Below are positions 1-19,413 of a stretch of DNA of 64,000 nt, one piece after another. The notes below the pieces were generated by a model. It did no database searches, was not told where the DNA came from, and saw only the letters and a program-made list of their open reading frames with translations. This stretch comes from Maea johnstoni (Eukaryota; Annelida; Polychaeta; Spionida; Magelonidae): NCBI GenBank assembly GCA_963942565.1, contig OZ012686.1:35663019-35727018 (forward strand). The letters are read 5' to 3'. Position numbers and translations under genes: made by a program. Within the stretch, counting starts at the first letter, position 1, and each line of letters begins with the position of its first letter.

Positions 1-3826
<3,826 letters not shown>

Positions 3827-3961
3827 GATGCTTTTGCTGTTGCTGTTGTTGTTCTTGTTTTTGTTGTTGTAGTAGTAGTTGTTGTTGCTGCGACTGAGTC
3901 TGAAAACTTGAGCTCTGGAGCCACCGATTACGTGGCGGCTTTCCGTCGTGACGACTGCACC
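3827..3961 (-). other. PPP1CB: PPP1CB proximal 3' UTR with CAA/CAG-rich tract
   Basis: Directly after the stop codon, the transcribed strand holds a GC-rich patch and then an imperfect run of CAA, CAG and CTA triplets (3827-3893, read on the minus strand). The UTR end is not resolved. AATAAA on the minus strand occurs at 3191-3196 and 3100-3105, and other copies lie further left. Confidence 0.5.
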
Positions 3962-8067
<4,106 letters not shown>

Positions 8068-8114
8068 TTACTAATTATAAAGTGTGGTTGAGACAGCACT
8101 TTTTAAAAGCGGTT

Positions 8115-8420
8115 CATACTTTGAGTTGCCCCCACAAGTAAATGGTATTAAACCAAACCGCGTTCAGAGTTCTCTACAGAAAATGGGCATTAAACCCCTT
8201 CATGCTTAGAGTTGCCCAGTTGCCCATGAGGAAATGTTATAAATCCCAATTGCATTCAGAGTTGCCCCCAAGAAAATGGTATTAAACACAATCATATTCA
8301 GTGTCAACCCAAAGGAAATTCTCATTTGCCCACAAGGAGATGGTATCAAACTCGTTCATGCTCAGAGTTGACCCCCCAAGAAAATGGTACCCACTCCTTC
8401 TAAGTTACCCACAGAGTTGT
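8115..8420. repeat. Degenerate minisatellite, unit about 45-60 bp
   Basis: A decayed unit built round TTCAGAGTTGCCCCCAAG followed by AAAATGGTATTAAAC recurs about seven times at 40-62 bp spacing. Copies are visible near 8122, 8166, 8210, 8262, 8302, 8364 and 8411. It lies just upstream of the GDIHG exon, in the intron of PPP1CB. Confidence 0.65.
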
Positions 8421-8691
8421 CTAAAGGAAAATATTGTCTGTACAGGAATTGCAATTCCTACTATTTTTATGTTAAGTGCCCAAACCTAGCAAAAAAATCT
8501 AGGTGACCACAGAAAATATTTAAAAGATTAAAAATCCAGGTGCATTTGCACCAGTTTAGGTTTAATGCTGCTTATCTAATAAATAAACCAACCAAAATAA
8601 CTGTTGGAATATTCTTGTTGGTATCTGATGATCATTGCTCGTTCAAATTCTAGTATGTCATACATGGGAATCAATGGGTCAATGGGATAAG

Positions 8692-9009
8692 CAGGTACTT
8701 AGCCAGGACTCGTCCTACTTGTCTTTTGGACAGGTAGTTTCCAAAAAACCTTCTGTTTGGAAAGGCAAAAATTTCTATGAAGATTTTTCAATTTTGACTT
8801 TTTTGGGGGTAATAACCAAATATCTTCCTAAAAAGCCATCTTCTAGGACCTTGCTGGAGTGTAAATTGTCCTTTGTGATATCAATAGGCTATTAAATATA
8901 GCTGGTATAAGGATTTGAATTAAATTAGTAGAGCTCTATATCTGGGCGGGAAGAAATTTTTGAATTGCTGTTTTGGACAGGCATTCTAGAAATCCTGGCT
9001 AAGACCCTG
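8692..9009. mobile_element. hAT-like MITE, 318 bp
   Basis: The ends are CAGGTACTTAGCCAGGA and, inverted, CAGGGTCTTAGCCAGGA. Flanks GGGATAAG (8684-8691) and TGGATAAG (9010-9017) match at 7 of 8 bases, the 8-bp duplication expected of hAT. The termini match the family at 20492 and 22077, but the interior is different. Confidence 0.8.
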
Positions 9010-9017
9010 TGGATAAG

Positions 9018-9443
9018 TGCAGCATATTTGATTGTCATATTCACAGCAGAACCCAGGAAGACTCATTACACCAATTACCTGACACCATCACCATGTAGGT
9101 TCTCTGGTGCAAAATCCCTGATAACACCACTTGTCATGCTGTACTTAATACCATACAGAAACTGACTGTTAAGCCTGCTTTAATAGCTCTTAAGCAATTA
9201 TTGTGAGGGAGGGGTGAGTAGGGGACGCAGCTTATAAATATACATCTGGCAGGGGCCCTTTAGTACAATATCATAAATAAACATAGGACAACTGTTCACT
9301 TGGGTAGTGGCATCAAACAGGTATTTCCATGGTTCAAATGGCAGCTGTACAAATCTTTCAGCAATGCACTGCAAAGAGGTATCACCAAACAGATAGTTTG
9401 TGGTAGGAAACAAGGGATTTTTCGTATATGAACCAGTTTAAAC
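9018..9443. other. Gap between elements, nothing recognised
   Basis: No gene, repeat boundary or regulatory motif was recognised here. The minus-strand frame at 9198-9413 looks like chance. Confidence 0.5.
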
Positions 9444-9451
9444 TTCCTTAT

Positions 9452-10888
9452 TAGAGCTGCACTCACGGAGGGAGATCAACTCATGAGCTCACCACCCGTT
9501 TGACTCGTGAGCTCATGAGCTCACTGACGTTCTGATTTTCCAAAAAGATATTTATTTTCCAGCCAAGCTAATAAGAAATGAATATTTTTTGGCGGACAAT
9601 TATTAACATTGCCATGTTTATTTAATTTCAAAACGTGCTGACGAGGTACAAAGGTCAGTTTAACACTCAACACCGCTTGAATGTATACACTGGAGATTGT
9701 AAAGAAGACATGACAGCGATAAGCAGTTATGTATGTTGAATATGACGCTGGCATGGCCAGGAAGCGAGCGAAGCTTTGGATGATCATTTTTTTTTTACTT
9801 CTGACCAAAATACAGCATTGATTGACCGTAAATTAATTGGCATACAAAACATTACGATTTTAAACTGTCTTAAAATTTATATTTCGCAACTGATTTTGAC
9901 GAGAATTCGATGGCCAGTAGAATGAATTCTGGCAGTTCTATCGATCTAAACCGCATTAAAATTGACCCACGGACAGGCGAGAAATTCAGTTTTAACTTGG
10001 ATATAGTAGCGGCCACGGCGTGGTATGACCAGGAAGCGAGCCGAGAATTGAGCCACGGACGGGCGAGAAATTCAGTTTTAACGTGGATAAACATGTAGTA
10101 GCGGCCACTTTCATTCATATTTCGCAACTGATTTTGACGAGAATTCAATGGCCAGTACAATGAATTCTGGCGGTTCTATCGATCTAAACCGCAATGGTCA
10201 GTAGAATGAATTCAGGCGGTTCTAAACTGCATTATAATTGAATTGCATTCATATTTCGCAACTGATTTTGACGAGAATTCAGTGGCCAGTACAATGAATT
10301 CTGGCGGTTCTATCGATCTAAACCGCAATGGTCAGTAGAATGAATTCAGGCGGTTCTAAACTGCATTCGAATTGAGCCACGGACGGGCGAGAAATTAAGT
10401 CTTAACGTGGATATACATGTAGAAGCGGCCACTTTCATTCACGCACGTGCATTCATGCATTTCATCCAATGGGATGAAATGTAAGTGTTTGGTATTGTTG
10501 TACTGCACATTACGTCATTGTCGACCAATGAAATCGGTCGTTACTTAACCTACTAAAGAAATCCTCCAGAACGGAAGTCGTCCGCACATTGAGTGATATT
10601 GTTGTCCCGCACGTGGAACGGTGACAACTTTCTGGGTCCGTGTATGTATTTCTTATAGTGATGTCATATACACTCATATACACACACGCTCAATTGACGG
10701 ATTGCGAGGCTTCGCGAAAGGCCTACGGCCTTTCGAGCTTTGCTCGCTATAATGTGTGTTATGTGCCCTGTGTTACGTTTGTCTTCTCAACATCGACGAG
10801 CTCACGATTTGAACATTTCTGCTCGAGCTCGGCGAGTTTGCTCCAGGGCTCGAGCCACTCGAGTTCGTGAGTGGTGAGTGCAGCTCTA
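9452..10888. mobile_element. hAT-like non-autonomous element, 1.44 kb
   Basis: The terminal inverted repeats are TAGAGCTGCACTCAC and its perfect complement. Both sides are flanked by the same 8-bp direct repeat, TTCCTTAT (9444-9451 and 10889-10896). The subterminal regions carry many short palindromes of the type GTGAGCTCATGAGCTCAC on the left and CTCGAG-rich ones on the right, as is usual for hAT. The interior holds tandem repeats (9875-10440) and no transposase. Short reading frames inside look like chance. Confidence 0.88.
9875..10440. repeat. Tandem repeats inside the 1.44-kb hAT-like element
   Basis: A unit starting ATTCATATTTCGCAACTG begins at 9875 (slightly diverged), 10113 and 10247. 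The last two are 134 bp apart and nearly identical. A second module, GAGCCACGGACGGGCGAGAA through GCGGCCAC, occurs at about 9964, 10048 and 10376. The two modules are shuffled rather than strictly alternating. Confidence 0.8.
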
Positions 10889-11145
10889 TTCCTTATCATA
10901 GTATATTTTGGGGCAAATTTGGGCTATTGGTAAATGAAAAGGTTTAGGATATAATCTATACAACTTAAGCTTAAGTGATGATTTTCAGAATTTTTATGTT
11001 ATCCTTTTCAGCCAAAATGGGTAGCCTCTGAGTGGTTTATATGTAAAGAAAATAGAGGGAATGGGCATTTCCTGATAAACTCTGTTTACAGTTTGTATTC
11101 CTAGGATTTTCAGTTACACTAGATTCAAGTCCCTATCAAAGCATC

Positions 11146-11372
11146 TTAACCCTTATGCTGCTGCCAGAAACTAATTTGGCCATTATAAAATGATGCAACA
11201 AAACCTGAAGAGTCACTGAAACCCATGCATATGGGCATGGTGAGGGCACCCATCTGAGAGTGCTCAGCAAAAGCTATCAAATGAATACCAACATGACAGG
11301 GTCTAGATGGGTCACAAAAATCTTTGCATCCTTGTGCTTTGAACAAAATAACATAAGCATTGGAAGGGTTAA
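11146..11372 (+). mobile_element. TTAA-bounded MITE, family 1
   Basis: This full-length copy runs from TTAACCCTTATGCTGCTG to GCATTGGAAGGGTTAA, with the terminal inverted repeat TTAACCCTT. It is followed without a gap by a second partial copy that shares its right TTAA. Confidence 0.85.
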
Positions 11373-11482
11373 ATAGTCACTGAAACCCTGGCATGTGGGT
11401 GCTCATCTCAGAATGAATACCAACATGACAGGGTTTAGATGGGTCTTAAAAATCTTTGAATCCTAAGCATTGAAAGGGTTAA
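11373..11482 (+). mobile_element. TTAA-bounded MITE, family 1, partial
   Basis: This is a right-hand part of the family (GAATACCAACATGACAGGG onward) ending AAGGGTTAA. It abuts the full copy at its left, which suggests tandem duplication followed by a deletion. Confidence 0.7.
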
Positions 11483-11778
11483 AATTGTGTTCTTATCTCC
11501 TGTGAGGAGTAGGGACCAGCCAAACGTTAGTTACAAGGAGTCCTAGTCACCTCGACCAGCAGCAGCGATACGGTTATCAATGTGTCGTTGTTAGGTAAAC
11601 GAAAACAAGCACTGCTGTACTGATCTATAAATAGCCAGCGAGCAATCTGTGCTTCCTCCTACACTAGCTGGCTTGACTGACGTGAGTTCTCGGCCCTGAT
11701 ATCCTATAAAGCAAGACACTCGGCCCTGCACACTTGGTCTTGCACACTCGGACCTAGTACAGATGACAGGCAATTGAT

Positions 11779-12084
11779 CAGGGTCTTAGCCTGGATTTAG
11801 AAACTGGGTGCCCAAAATTGGCAATTGTAAAATTTTGGAGCGTCCAGATTTTTCAGGGAGACCATCATATACTCAGATTTCAACCATAAACCTGTATAAA
11901 TTCATCAAAATAAGGTATGATATCCGTATACAATGTCATGGGAATTATATGAAAATTAAACAAATCAATTATATGCTTCATCTTAACATTTTCCTCTCAA
12001 AAAAAATAGGGTGTCCTGAGTGGTGCTTTTTAAAGGTTTGAGTGTCCAAAAAGACATCCAGATGCCCTGCTGGCTTAGACCATG
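11779..12084 (+). mobile_element. hAT-like MITE
   Basis: It starts CAGGGTCTTAGCCTGGATTT and ends GGCTTAGACCATG. The interior matches the copies at 17870 and 22077 (ACTGGGTGCCCAAAATTGGC, then GTGTCCAAAAAGACA). CAGGCAAT follows the right end and also occurs 4 bp left of the start, so the duplication is only approximate. Confidence 0.8.
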
Positions 12085-12230
12085 CAGGCAATGATGACGA
12101 TGGGCAGGGAGAGATTTAGGGCACACACACACAGAGTGAGACTCGCCTAACACTGCTTGAACTCTAATTCAATTCCTCACCCTGCAGCTCATACAGCAGG
12201 TGCCTGGAAAACAGGGCATTTCTACTGGCA

Positions 12231-12587
12231 CTAACCCATTCCTGCCTGGAGAGTGCACACCTCCTTGCAATTCTGAACATAACTAATCAAATAAGTGATA
12301 TTTTGAAGCATTTGATGAGGGATAAAAACCCTTATGCTGGTGGTTACTTTGACCAATACAAAATGATGCGCAAGTCCTGAAAAATGATTGAAACCCCGGC
12401 ACATGGGTACTCATCTCATAGTTCTCAGTGAGAGCTATCCAATGAATACCAATATGACATGGTTTAGAGGATTTTCAAAAATCTAACCTGAACAACAACT
12501 CTGAGTAAAACATTTCTCCCAGAATTGCTTCTTTGTTAAGGTTTTTCCATAATTTTCAGACCACGAGTATGTTTCAGAATGGGTTAA
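12231..12587. mobile_element. Putative TTAACCCAT-ended MITE interrupted by family 1
   Basis: The left end CTAACCCATTCCTGCCTGG resembles the element at 27186, and the right end GAATGGGTTAA is its inverted counterpart. Between them, 12326-12485 is a truncated family 1 copy (ACCCTTATGCTGG through GGATTTTCAAAAATCT). The nesting is inferred from these pieces. Confidence 0.45.
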
Positions 12588-12908
12588 CCCTTGTATGCTC
12601 AAAGATAAATTGGAAAGCAGTGACAATAATTATGAAAATAACCTAGGACAAAAATTTGACTTGGTATCAAGATATTGCAAAATGAGTCAAACTATAAGAG
12701 CACCGCATATTATGATTGGGTAAAAAGTATACTATCCTGACATAAGATTCCAAGTTTAATAGCATACCAGGATTAACAAAATATGCATTCCTTCAATTGC
12801 ATTTAGAAAATTGCTGAATCCAGCCCTGTGTCAAGAGAGGAATGGGATAGATATAATCATCAAAGAATAATCAGAATGAAACACTACCTCCATCAAAATA
12901 TCTTCCTT

Positions 12909-13123
12909 TTAACCCTTATGCTGCTGGTGGCTATTTTTGCCAATAATAAATGATGCAAAAAAACCTGAATAATGATTGAAACCCTGGCAAATGGGTACTC
13001 ATCTGAGAGTACTCAGTGAGAGCTTTCCAATGAATACCAACATGACAGGTTTAGAGTGTTTTTAAAAATCTGTGCATACTTTTGCTTTGGACGAAGGTAG
13101 TCTGACAGCATTGGAAGGGTTAA
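12909..13123 (+). mobile_element. TTAA-bounded MITE, family 1
   Basis: This full copy is bounded by TTAA at both ends. It starts TTAACCCTTATGCTGCTGG and ends CATTGGAAGGGTTAA. It is one of the best preserved members. Confidence 0.87.
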
Positions 13124-13495
13124 ACGCACTATTCTCAATGTATTGCCATGAGTGCCAGATTTCTTGACAATCATTTATAGGGAACTCATGGCCACACATT
13201 TGTTATTTATATCAATTCATGCCTGCAATGACCAACAAAAGCACCTATAATTTAAGAATGATTTCTCTTAGAGATATTTTATGGAAGATGTTTTGGTCAG
13301 AAAGATGGCAGCAAAATAGTCATCCCATTTTGGAGTTGTTGCAAGCATAATGAGTTAACCTGATTTTGTGGAGACTCCATGACAAAAGCTTACTTGTAAA
13401 TGATTAAATGAGAAACATTGTGACTTGTGAGAACCCTGCCAACATCATTCCTTGAAATATTAGAAGTATAATGATAATCTATTATAGCTTGCAGA

Positions 13496-13811
13496 CAGGG
13501 TCTTAGAAAGGATTTTAATACTGAGCTCCAAAAAGGGAGACTTTATAAAATTTAGGAGTGTCCTATTATTTAGGGTTGACCTCTACTATTGATATTTAGA
13601 TAACAACCATCAACATGTATCAACTTACTGAAAACATGTGAAGTTTTTATAAGCAATGTTTGAGCTCATGAGCTATCAATGAAAATATCAAAACTATTTG
13701 ATTGATATTAAAGTTTTTAGAAATACCGGGCAAAAATATATGGGTGTCCTGGTGTGTTTCTTTTAGGCGTTTGGATGTCCAAATGATGCCCAGACACACT
13801 GCTGGCTATGA
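13496..13811 (+). mobile_element. Diverged hAT-like MITE
   Basis: It starts CAGGGTCTTAGAAAGGATTT and ends CACACTGCTGGCTATGAG. The pieces GGGTGTCCTGGTGTGTTTCT and GGATGTCCAAATGATGCCCA align with the copy at 17870, but much of the interior has drifted. No target duplication was seen. Confidence 0.65.
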
Positions 13812-13967
13812 GCCTTTTTACAGATGCCAGTTTGTAGAGAAGCTCCTAGTGAAACCTTGCAGGAGATGTTGTATTCATTGAAACCTACAGAGAGATGTGA
13901 AAAAACCCTCACATATTCTAATGCTGTCTGGAGGAGCTGCTGCATGTTTTGAGGAAATGGGTTAGTA

Positions 13968-14209
13968 CCGTAAATTCTCGGTAATTTGGGACACTTTTTA
14001 ATAATTACCATTTATATTGGTTCAGGGTAGCCAATGTATTCTGAAAATACCTTGATGTTGTATCTGCAAGATTTACTGCTCGGTCTATATTTTGTGAAAT
14101 GGCAACTGGCGATAGATCGAAGGTCGTCCAGATTTCCCATTAATTATTTTGCAAAATAATTATAATGGCCCAAATTCCTATGGTGGTCTAAATTTCCGTG
14201 AATCTACGG
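13968..14209. mobile_element. Mariner-like MITE with TA target
   Basis: The ends are CCGTAAATTCTCGGTAATTT and, inverted, CCGTAGATTCACGGAAATTT. Each is flanked by TA (13966-13967 and 14210-14211). The length is 242 bp with no coding content. Confidence 0.7.
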
Positions 14210-16287
14210 TAATTTGTGTGATGAGTGACCTGCTGATCCGATCTGGAGCAACAAACTCATCACCATCAGCCGCAGTCAGACACACGCACGCACATAAACA
14301 CGGACAGACGTACAGGTCTGCAGCGGTGCGTCACAGTCCTCATTTATAAGCTAGCCATGATGCAGCTTCTAATTCAATCCTGTGCTGCTACCTATCCTGC
14401 ATGCATCTTCAAACCCAGAACCTACTTAACCCACTTATGTGCTGGAGTAGGGTTTGGAGTACCACTAGATATGTATCGAACAGGTCATATGGACTTGTGA
14501 TACATCTAAGGATGATTTAGGAATGATATATATATATATACATATTTCATTTTAAATTGGAAGGAAAGTCATAAGCAGAAATACAATGAAAATTTTCCCC
14601 TGACCTGGGTGAGACCCACACTATGGGTTTAACCCTCTCATGCCCAGAGATCCATCTGAATCCTTTTAACTTATCTTTTTCATGCCTCTATAATGACTAA
14701 GAATGATTATCAATATGTCCAAGGAGGGAGGGGGTATCTATTGTGATTCCCCAATTCCATTCTAATAGTAAGCGTTGGCTTACAGGTAGGGTTGGAATAC
14801 TATTAAAAGGTACAGGTATCCTTTCAAAAAGTACAGTCTCATACCGTTTCATTCCTCGTTATCATTTATAAAGGATTGTCCAGGAATGAGGATCCTATAC
14901 ATGACTATTCACAACAAAATCTATAATAGAAATAATGTAATAAAACACCATTTAATAACAGTTCCATAAAAATACTGCACCATTTCATTGGTACCAATAC
15001 CATTATCATACAGTCTCATTCTTAGAGGTATATTTACAGGAATATTCATCCAAGTTTCTGGTTTTAATCTAAATATCCTACAGCTAACTAAAACAATATA
15101 ATATAATATATGATGCACCCTGATGTTTGTGAATATCTATTTTGTACACCCAGTTTAGAAATTTAGCAAAAGGTTTCATTGCATGTTACTTGTGTGATGC
15201 ATTTCGAACCCTTGCGGGCCTTGCCGGAGACTTGCAGACTCCTCTATTATTCAAGCCTGTCTGGCCTGAAGGGAGCTAAAAAATGCTCTTGAGGGCAAAA
15301 ACGTTGGACTAGACATTACTCATCGCCACGGAGAACATGCAACATACCAAGGTAACAATGGGAGTTAAATGAGCAAATGACATTGGCTGCCTAACATATT
15401 TTTTTTCAAACTTTTCTGTGAATGAAAAAATTCCAAAATATAAAACACAAAAAATATTGCTGCTATCGCCAAATTAATGTAAAGATGGGCTTGTTGTTTC
15501 TTTTGGAGCAACAAACAACCTTATACTATAGCAAGACGCATGTAATGTCGATTTCTACAGGGTTTGATAATACAAGACCCTTTTTAAGAGCATTTGCTTC
15601 TAATATTTGCCCAGGGCCCCTGACATTTTGCGGCCCAGAATGCTGTCTGATAGATTTTTGACATTTATCATTAAACAGTTCTCCTCACTGTTTGATTTTT
15701 TTATAATCAATATATACCGCCATGTTTCTTAAGGCCCCTGTATTCCCTAATTTAGTAACCCAATTGGCCCGGAACCCATAAAAATGTATATGATATGACC
15801 TCTGTTTATACAAATATACTTAATTAATTCTAGCTTTTTGTGGTCTATTTAGCTCTCCCCAAACAAAATCATGATCCTAATGAGATAATTATGATATCAA
15901 ACAAAACTGTCATCGGTTATAACACGAGGACTAAATGACATGATAATGAGACAAGTTGCGTATGCTGTATCCGTATGCCCAGAACAAAATCTACTGATTA
16001 ACCTCATCAGTTTTTGCATTTGATATTTTGCCAACCGATTTATTGAAATGTGATGCCAGTAAACCTACCTCCCCAAATATGTTGAAGGAAGTTTGATTTA
16101 GAGTATTAATAAATAAGGTAGTTTGTGTTGCTCTTTGGGGAACCAAGCAGTAATATATTTTTTGAAATATTCAGTTGGGGAAAATTTCTAAGAATAAACC
16201 AGAAACGGATGAAATGAGGTGTCCTCTAATACACCCATCCAAAACTCCTATATTTTGTGCTCACTTTGAGGATTTTTTTAGTAGGTC
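14210..16287. other. Gene-free stretch with unresolved repeat debris
   Basis: A possible TTAA-ended element spans about 14415-14633 (TTAACCCACTTATGTGC to ACACTATGGGTTTAA). Around 14780-15060, paired fragments such as ATACCGTTTCATTCC and CCATTTCATTGGTACC look like remnants of a repeat without clear ends. No coding exon was recognised. Confidence 0.4.
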
Positions 16288-16295
16288 CTTACTAG

Positions 16296-16638
16296 TAGTG
16301 CTGCAAAGATTAATCGGTATAATCGTTTATTCGATCGTTTTGCCATGATTCCTGATTAATCAAACATTAAATCAAAAGATCGCTCTCCTTGCATGGTCAA
16401 AGTTTCCATTCCAAAGGGGCCTTATTTACCATGAAAACCATGCATAAAAGTAAACTATTATTGCGATAAACATGAACTAAGAGCACATGACCATTTAACA
16501 TTCAAAATTTAAGGGTTATCAGCCATATATGCAACACTGGCAATAATCAACATTGATAATAATTGATTTTAAATGATTAATCAAACAAAAATTTGGATGA
16601 TCAATCAAGCTTAAATTTTACAATGATTCCCAGCACTA
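16296..16638. mobile_element. hAT-like MITE, TAGTGCTG ends
   Basis: The ends are TAGTGCTGCAAAGATTAATC and, inverted, TAGTGCTGGGAATCATTG. The interior is rich in GATTAATC motifs. Flanks CTTACTAG and CTGACTAC match at 6 of 8 bases, fitting an aged 8-bp duplication. The TAGTG(C/T)TG end is common among Ac-like hAT elements. Confidence 0.75.
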
Positions 16639-16948
16639 CTGACTACAAGCCAGTGAAATTTGTGACAAAGAGCATCTCTGTATCCTGCCATCCAGGCACC
16701 CAGCTGCAGGAGCAATAGGGCTAGCTAGGGCTCAGAAAAAAACATCAAGCCTTGCCAAATCGCCTAGCTCAAACTGACTGTCATTTTATCACTGAGCCAG
16801 GGAGGCCTGGATGTATTAAACATGTATTGTATGGTTATTGTACATGCACGTCTTGTCTGAGAGCTATGCTATTAAGAAACTCAGCCCTCAGATGAACCCT
16901 TCTTGCCCCATCATCAGCCAGTTATTTGAATGCACTGAGATTGGATTG

Positions 16949-17161
16949 TTAACCTTTCTAATGCTAAGGCTACTTCCGTCCAAAGCACAACAACGCAAAG
17001 AGTTTTGAAAACCATTTAAACCCTGTCATATTGGTATTCATTGGATAGCTTTCTTTGAGTACTCTCAGATGAGTACCAATGTGGCAGCATTTCAGTAATT
17101 TTTCAGGTTTTTTGCATCATTTTGTATTGGTCAAATTAGCCGCCAGCAGCAAAAGGGTTAA
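16949..17161 (-). mobile_element. TTAA-bounded MITE, family 1
   Basis: A full-length inverted copy with TTAA at both ends. Read on the minus strand it starts TTAACCCTTTTGCTGCTGG. Confidence 0.85.
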
Positions 17162-17861
17162 TGGCTATGAGTCATTGAATAAGTAATAGTTAAGAAAACT
17201 ATTTTTGCATAGAAATGATTAAGGATCAGCACCTTTGAAATTTTGGAGACACAATACAATATCCATATTTCCTCAACGATACAACATCTTTTAACAAATG
17301 ATTCTGCCTCCCCGAGACTTATTTTTGTTAGACTTTGCACTGTCAACTTCAAATATTTTGTAATATGCGGCAGAATATGTTATGAATTTACTAAATATCT
17401 GAATGTTATTATGAATTAGAACTGATAAACATTTCTACTTGTATTATTTCACAATAGATCTTCTGGAAACAGAGATATTGCTAAAATAGTCAAGCCATAT
17501 ACCATCTCAGGACTGACCAATCAGAAGCTAGCATGCATCATGTGCAATGCGAAACTTGGTCCATCAGAATATTATCGAAAAGCATCTATATCTTAGTATT
17601 GAAAAATGCACTTAAAAGATCATTCAGAAATGACGGAGCAAATATAGTTGATTTGTTATACATGCAAAAAGCAGCTTTATTTTCTCTGTGGTTAACTCTT
17701 CTAAAATGCATATTCTAGGCTTGAGCTAATGAATTTAGATTCACTTGTCCATCTTATAAGTGATGGCAAACTAAAATCGTATTTGTCACCAGTGCTCATG
17801 AAATTCATTTACAAGATGTTTTCTTTCTTTTTCTGCAAGTTTTTTACTCGTAAATCAGTCG
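17162..17861. other. Gene-free stretch, nothing recognised
   Basis: AT-rich sequence with only chance reading frames and no recognised repeat boundary. Confidence 0.5.
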
Positions 17862-17869
17862 GACATAAT

Positions 17870-18183
17870 CAGGGTCTTAACCAGTATTTAGAAACTGGGT
17901 GCCCAAAATTGGCAATCATGAAATTTTGGGGCGTCATATTTTTCAAGAGACCAATTTACTGAGATTACCACCATAAGCATGTATTAACCTCTTGAAATGA
18001 GGCAAAATTACCTTTTCCAATCATGTTATGGAAGTTATATTGAGGTAAACAAATCCAGTTATATTCTTGAAATTGACATTTCAAAAAATTCATCACAAAA
18101 TATTCTGGGTGTCCCGAGGGGTGATTTTTAAGGGTTTGGGTGTCCAAATGACACCCAGACGCCCTGCTGGCTAAGACTATATG
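17870..18183 (+). mobile_element. hAT-like MITE
   Basis: It starts CAGGGTCTTAACCAGTATTT and ends CTGCTGGCTAAGACTATATG. Flanks GACATAAT (17862-17869) and GACATAGT (18184-18191) match at 7 of 8 bases. Confidence 0.83.
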
Positions 18184-18191
18184 GACATAGT

Positions 18192-19174
18192 TCATTTTCA
18201 AGCCCTGTCTCTTAAAGATCACATATAATCCAATAATCCATGAAAGCAGCCTGGTGGTCAGTGTCTCTAACATTAGTATGTGATAACCAGAAATCCAGTT
18301 TTTGACCACTAATTATTATCAAAAGACCTTTTTGGGCCCCTAGCCTGAAGTCTAAGTGTCAGATCCTGCTAGAAGATTTCTGTGAACAATGGCAACTGCG
18401 ACAACCACATGGAACATGTAGGACCACCAACATCACCACCAAAACACAGCCCTAGTTCTTGAAATACCTCACCACCCCTACCCCAATACACCCTTTAAAA
18501 CCAAATGATACCATATCAGGGTGTCCAAGTTATTGCACTTTTTGGCACCAAGAGTGACAAATATTGTGACATGCAAACTCAATGTGACAAGCAAATTTCC
18601 TAGTTCTTTTAAGACTGCTAAGCTTCCTTGAGTTGAGATTGAGAAACGAAATAAAAGTACCTGCGGAATATGTTGACGACCAACAGGTACTGGTAGGGCA
18701 CTGGGAATGGATTATCAATTGATTCCAGCTTGAAAGCAATCGAAAATCTGTACCCGGCAAGCAATTATGATTGGGATTATATTAGTCCTTGGAAGTTGAA
18801 ATCCTCTAACAACTGGTCAGTGGGTTTAATAATAATAAGTGTCTTAGAAGTATGAATAAATCAAAATTGAGTCAGCCTACCGGAAAAGTAACCTTTTACC
18901 CATGTAAAGGATCTGATTTCAGGATCCAAATTCCAAGCCGTTAAGACTGGTAAAGAATACTTGGTTTCAGGTCGGAAAAATGCTCTCATATTCAAAATGG
19001 TATAGATATGAACATATAGTGCATAACGTTCCTTGTACGTGAGCTTGATGTATGCTTTATTAAAATAAAGTGGGGATAAAGTGTACAATCAGAACATATT
19101 TGACTCAGAGCATTTCATAGGTCACGTGATCTGTGTACATGAAGTTATATTTCATGATTAGTCTACCTGGGCAC
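18192..19174. other. Gene-free stretch, nothing recognised
   Basis: No repeat ends, splice-flanked coding blocks or motifs were recognised. The minus-strand frames at 18530 and 18861 have no supporting features. Confidence 0.45.
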
Positions 19175-19177
19175 TCA

Positions 19178-19410
19178 GGCCAAGAAAAAAATATTGTTTG
19201 TTTCCTGTAACAGTCCGGAAGAAAATAGGGTAGGTAGGTCAGTAAAACTTTTTTTTTTCATTATTTTTTTGGTCGAAAATGTGCTTTTTATGCATGTTTT
19301 ACGTTGATTAGGAGTTGGGATGGCGGAAAAAATTTAAGGAATGGATTTTTTTGAATAAAAACTTGTTAGGGTAGAATTACAGTCCTGAAACAAACAACTT
19401 TTTTTAGGCC
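19178..19410. mobile_element. Harbinger-like MITE, TCA target
   Basis: The ends are GGCCAAGAAAAAAATATTG and, inverted, GGCCTAAAAAAAGTTGTTTG, and both continue into TTTCCTGTAAC or its relative. It is flanked by TCA on both sides (19175-19177 and 19411-19413). It shares TIRs and interior with the copy at 36199, which is flanked by TAA. A 3-bp TNA duplication and GGCC ends fit PIF/Harbinger. Confidence 0.78.
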
Positions 19411-19413
19411 TCA

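Noticed and set aside
9875-10440. Possible CRISPR-like array
   Set aside because: The repeats are long, shuffled and lie inside a transposon in an animal genome. There are no uniform short repeats with unique spacers.
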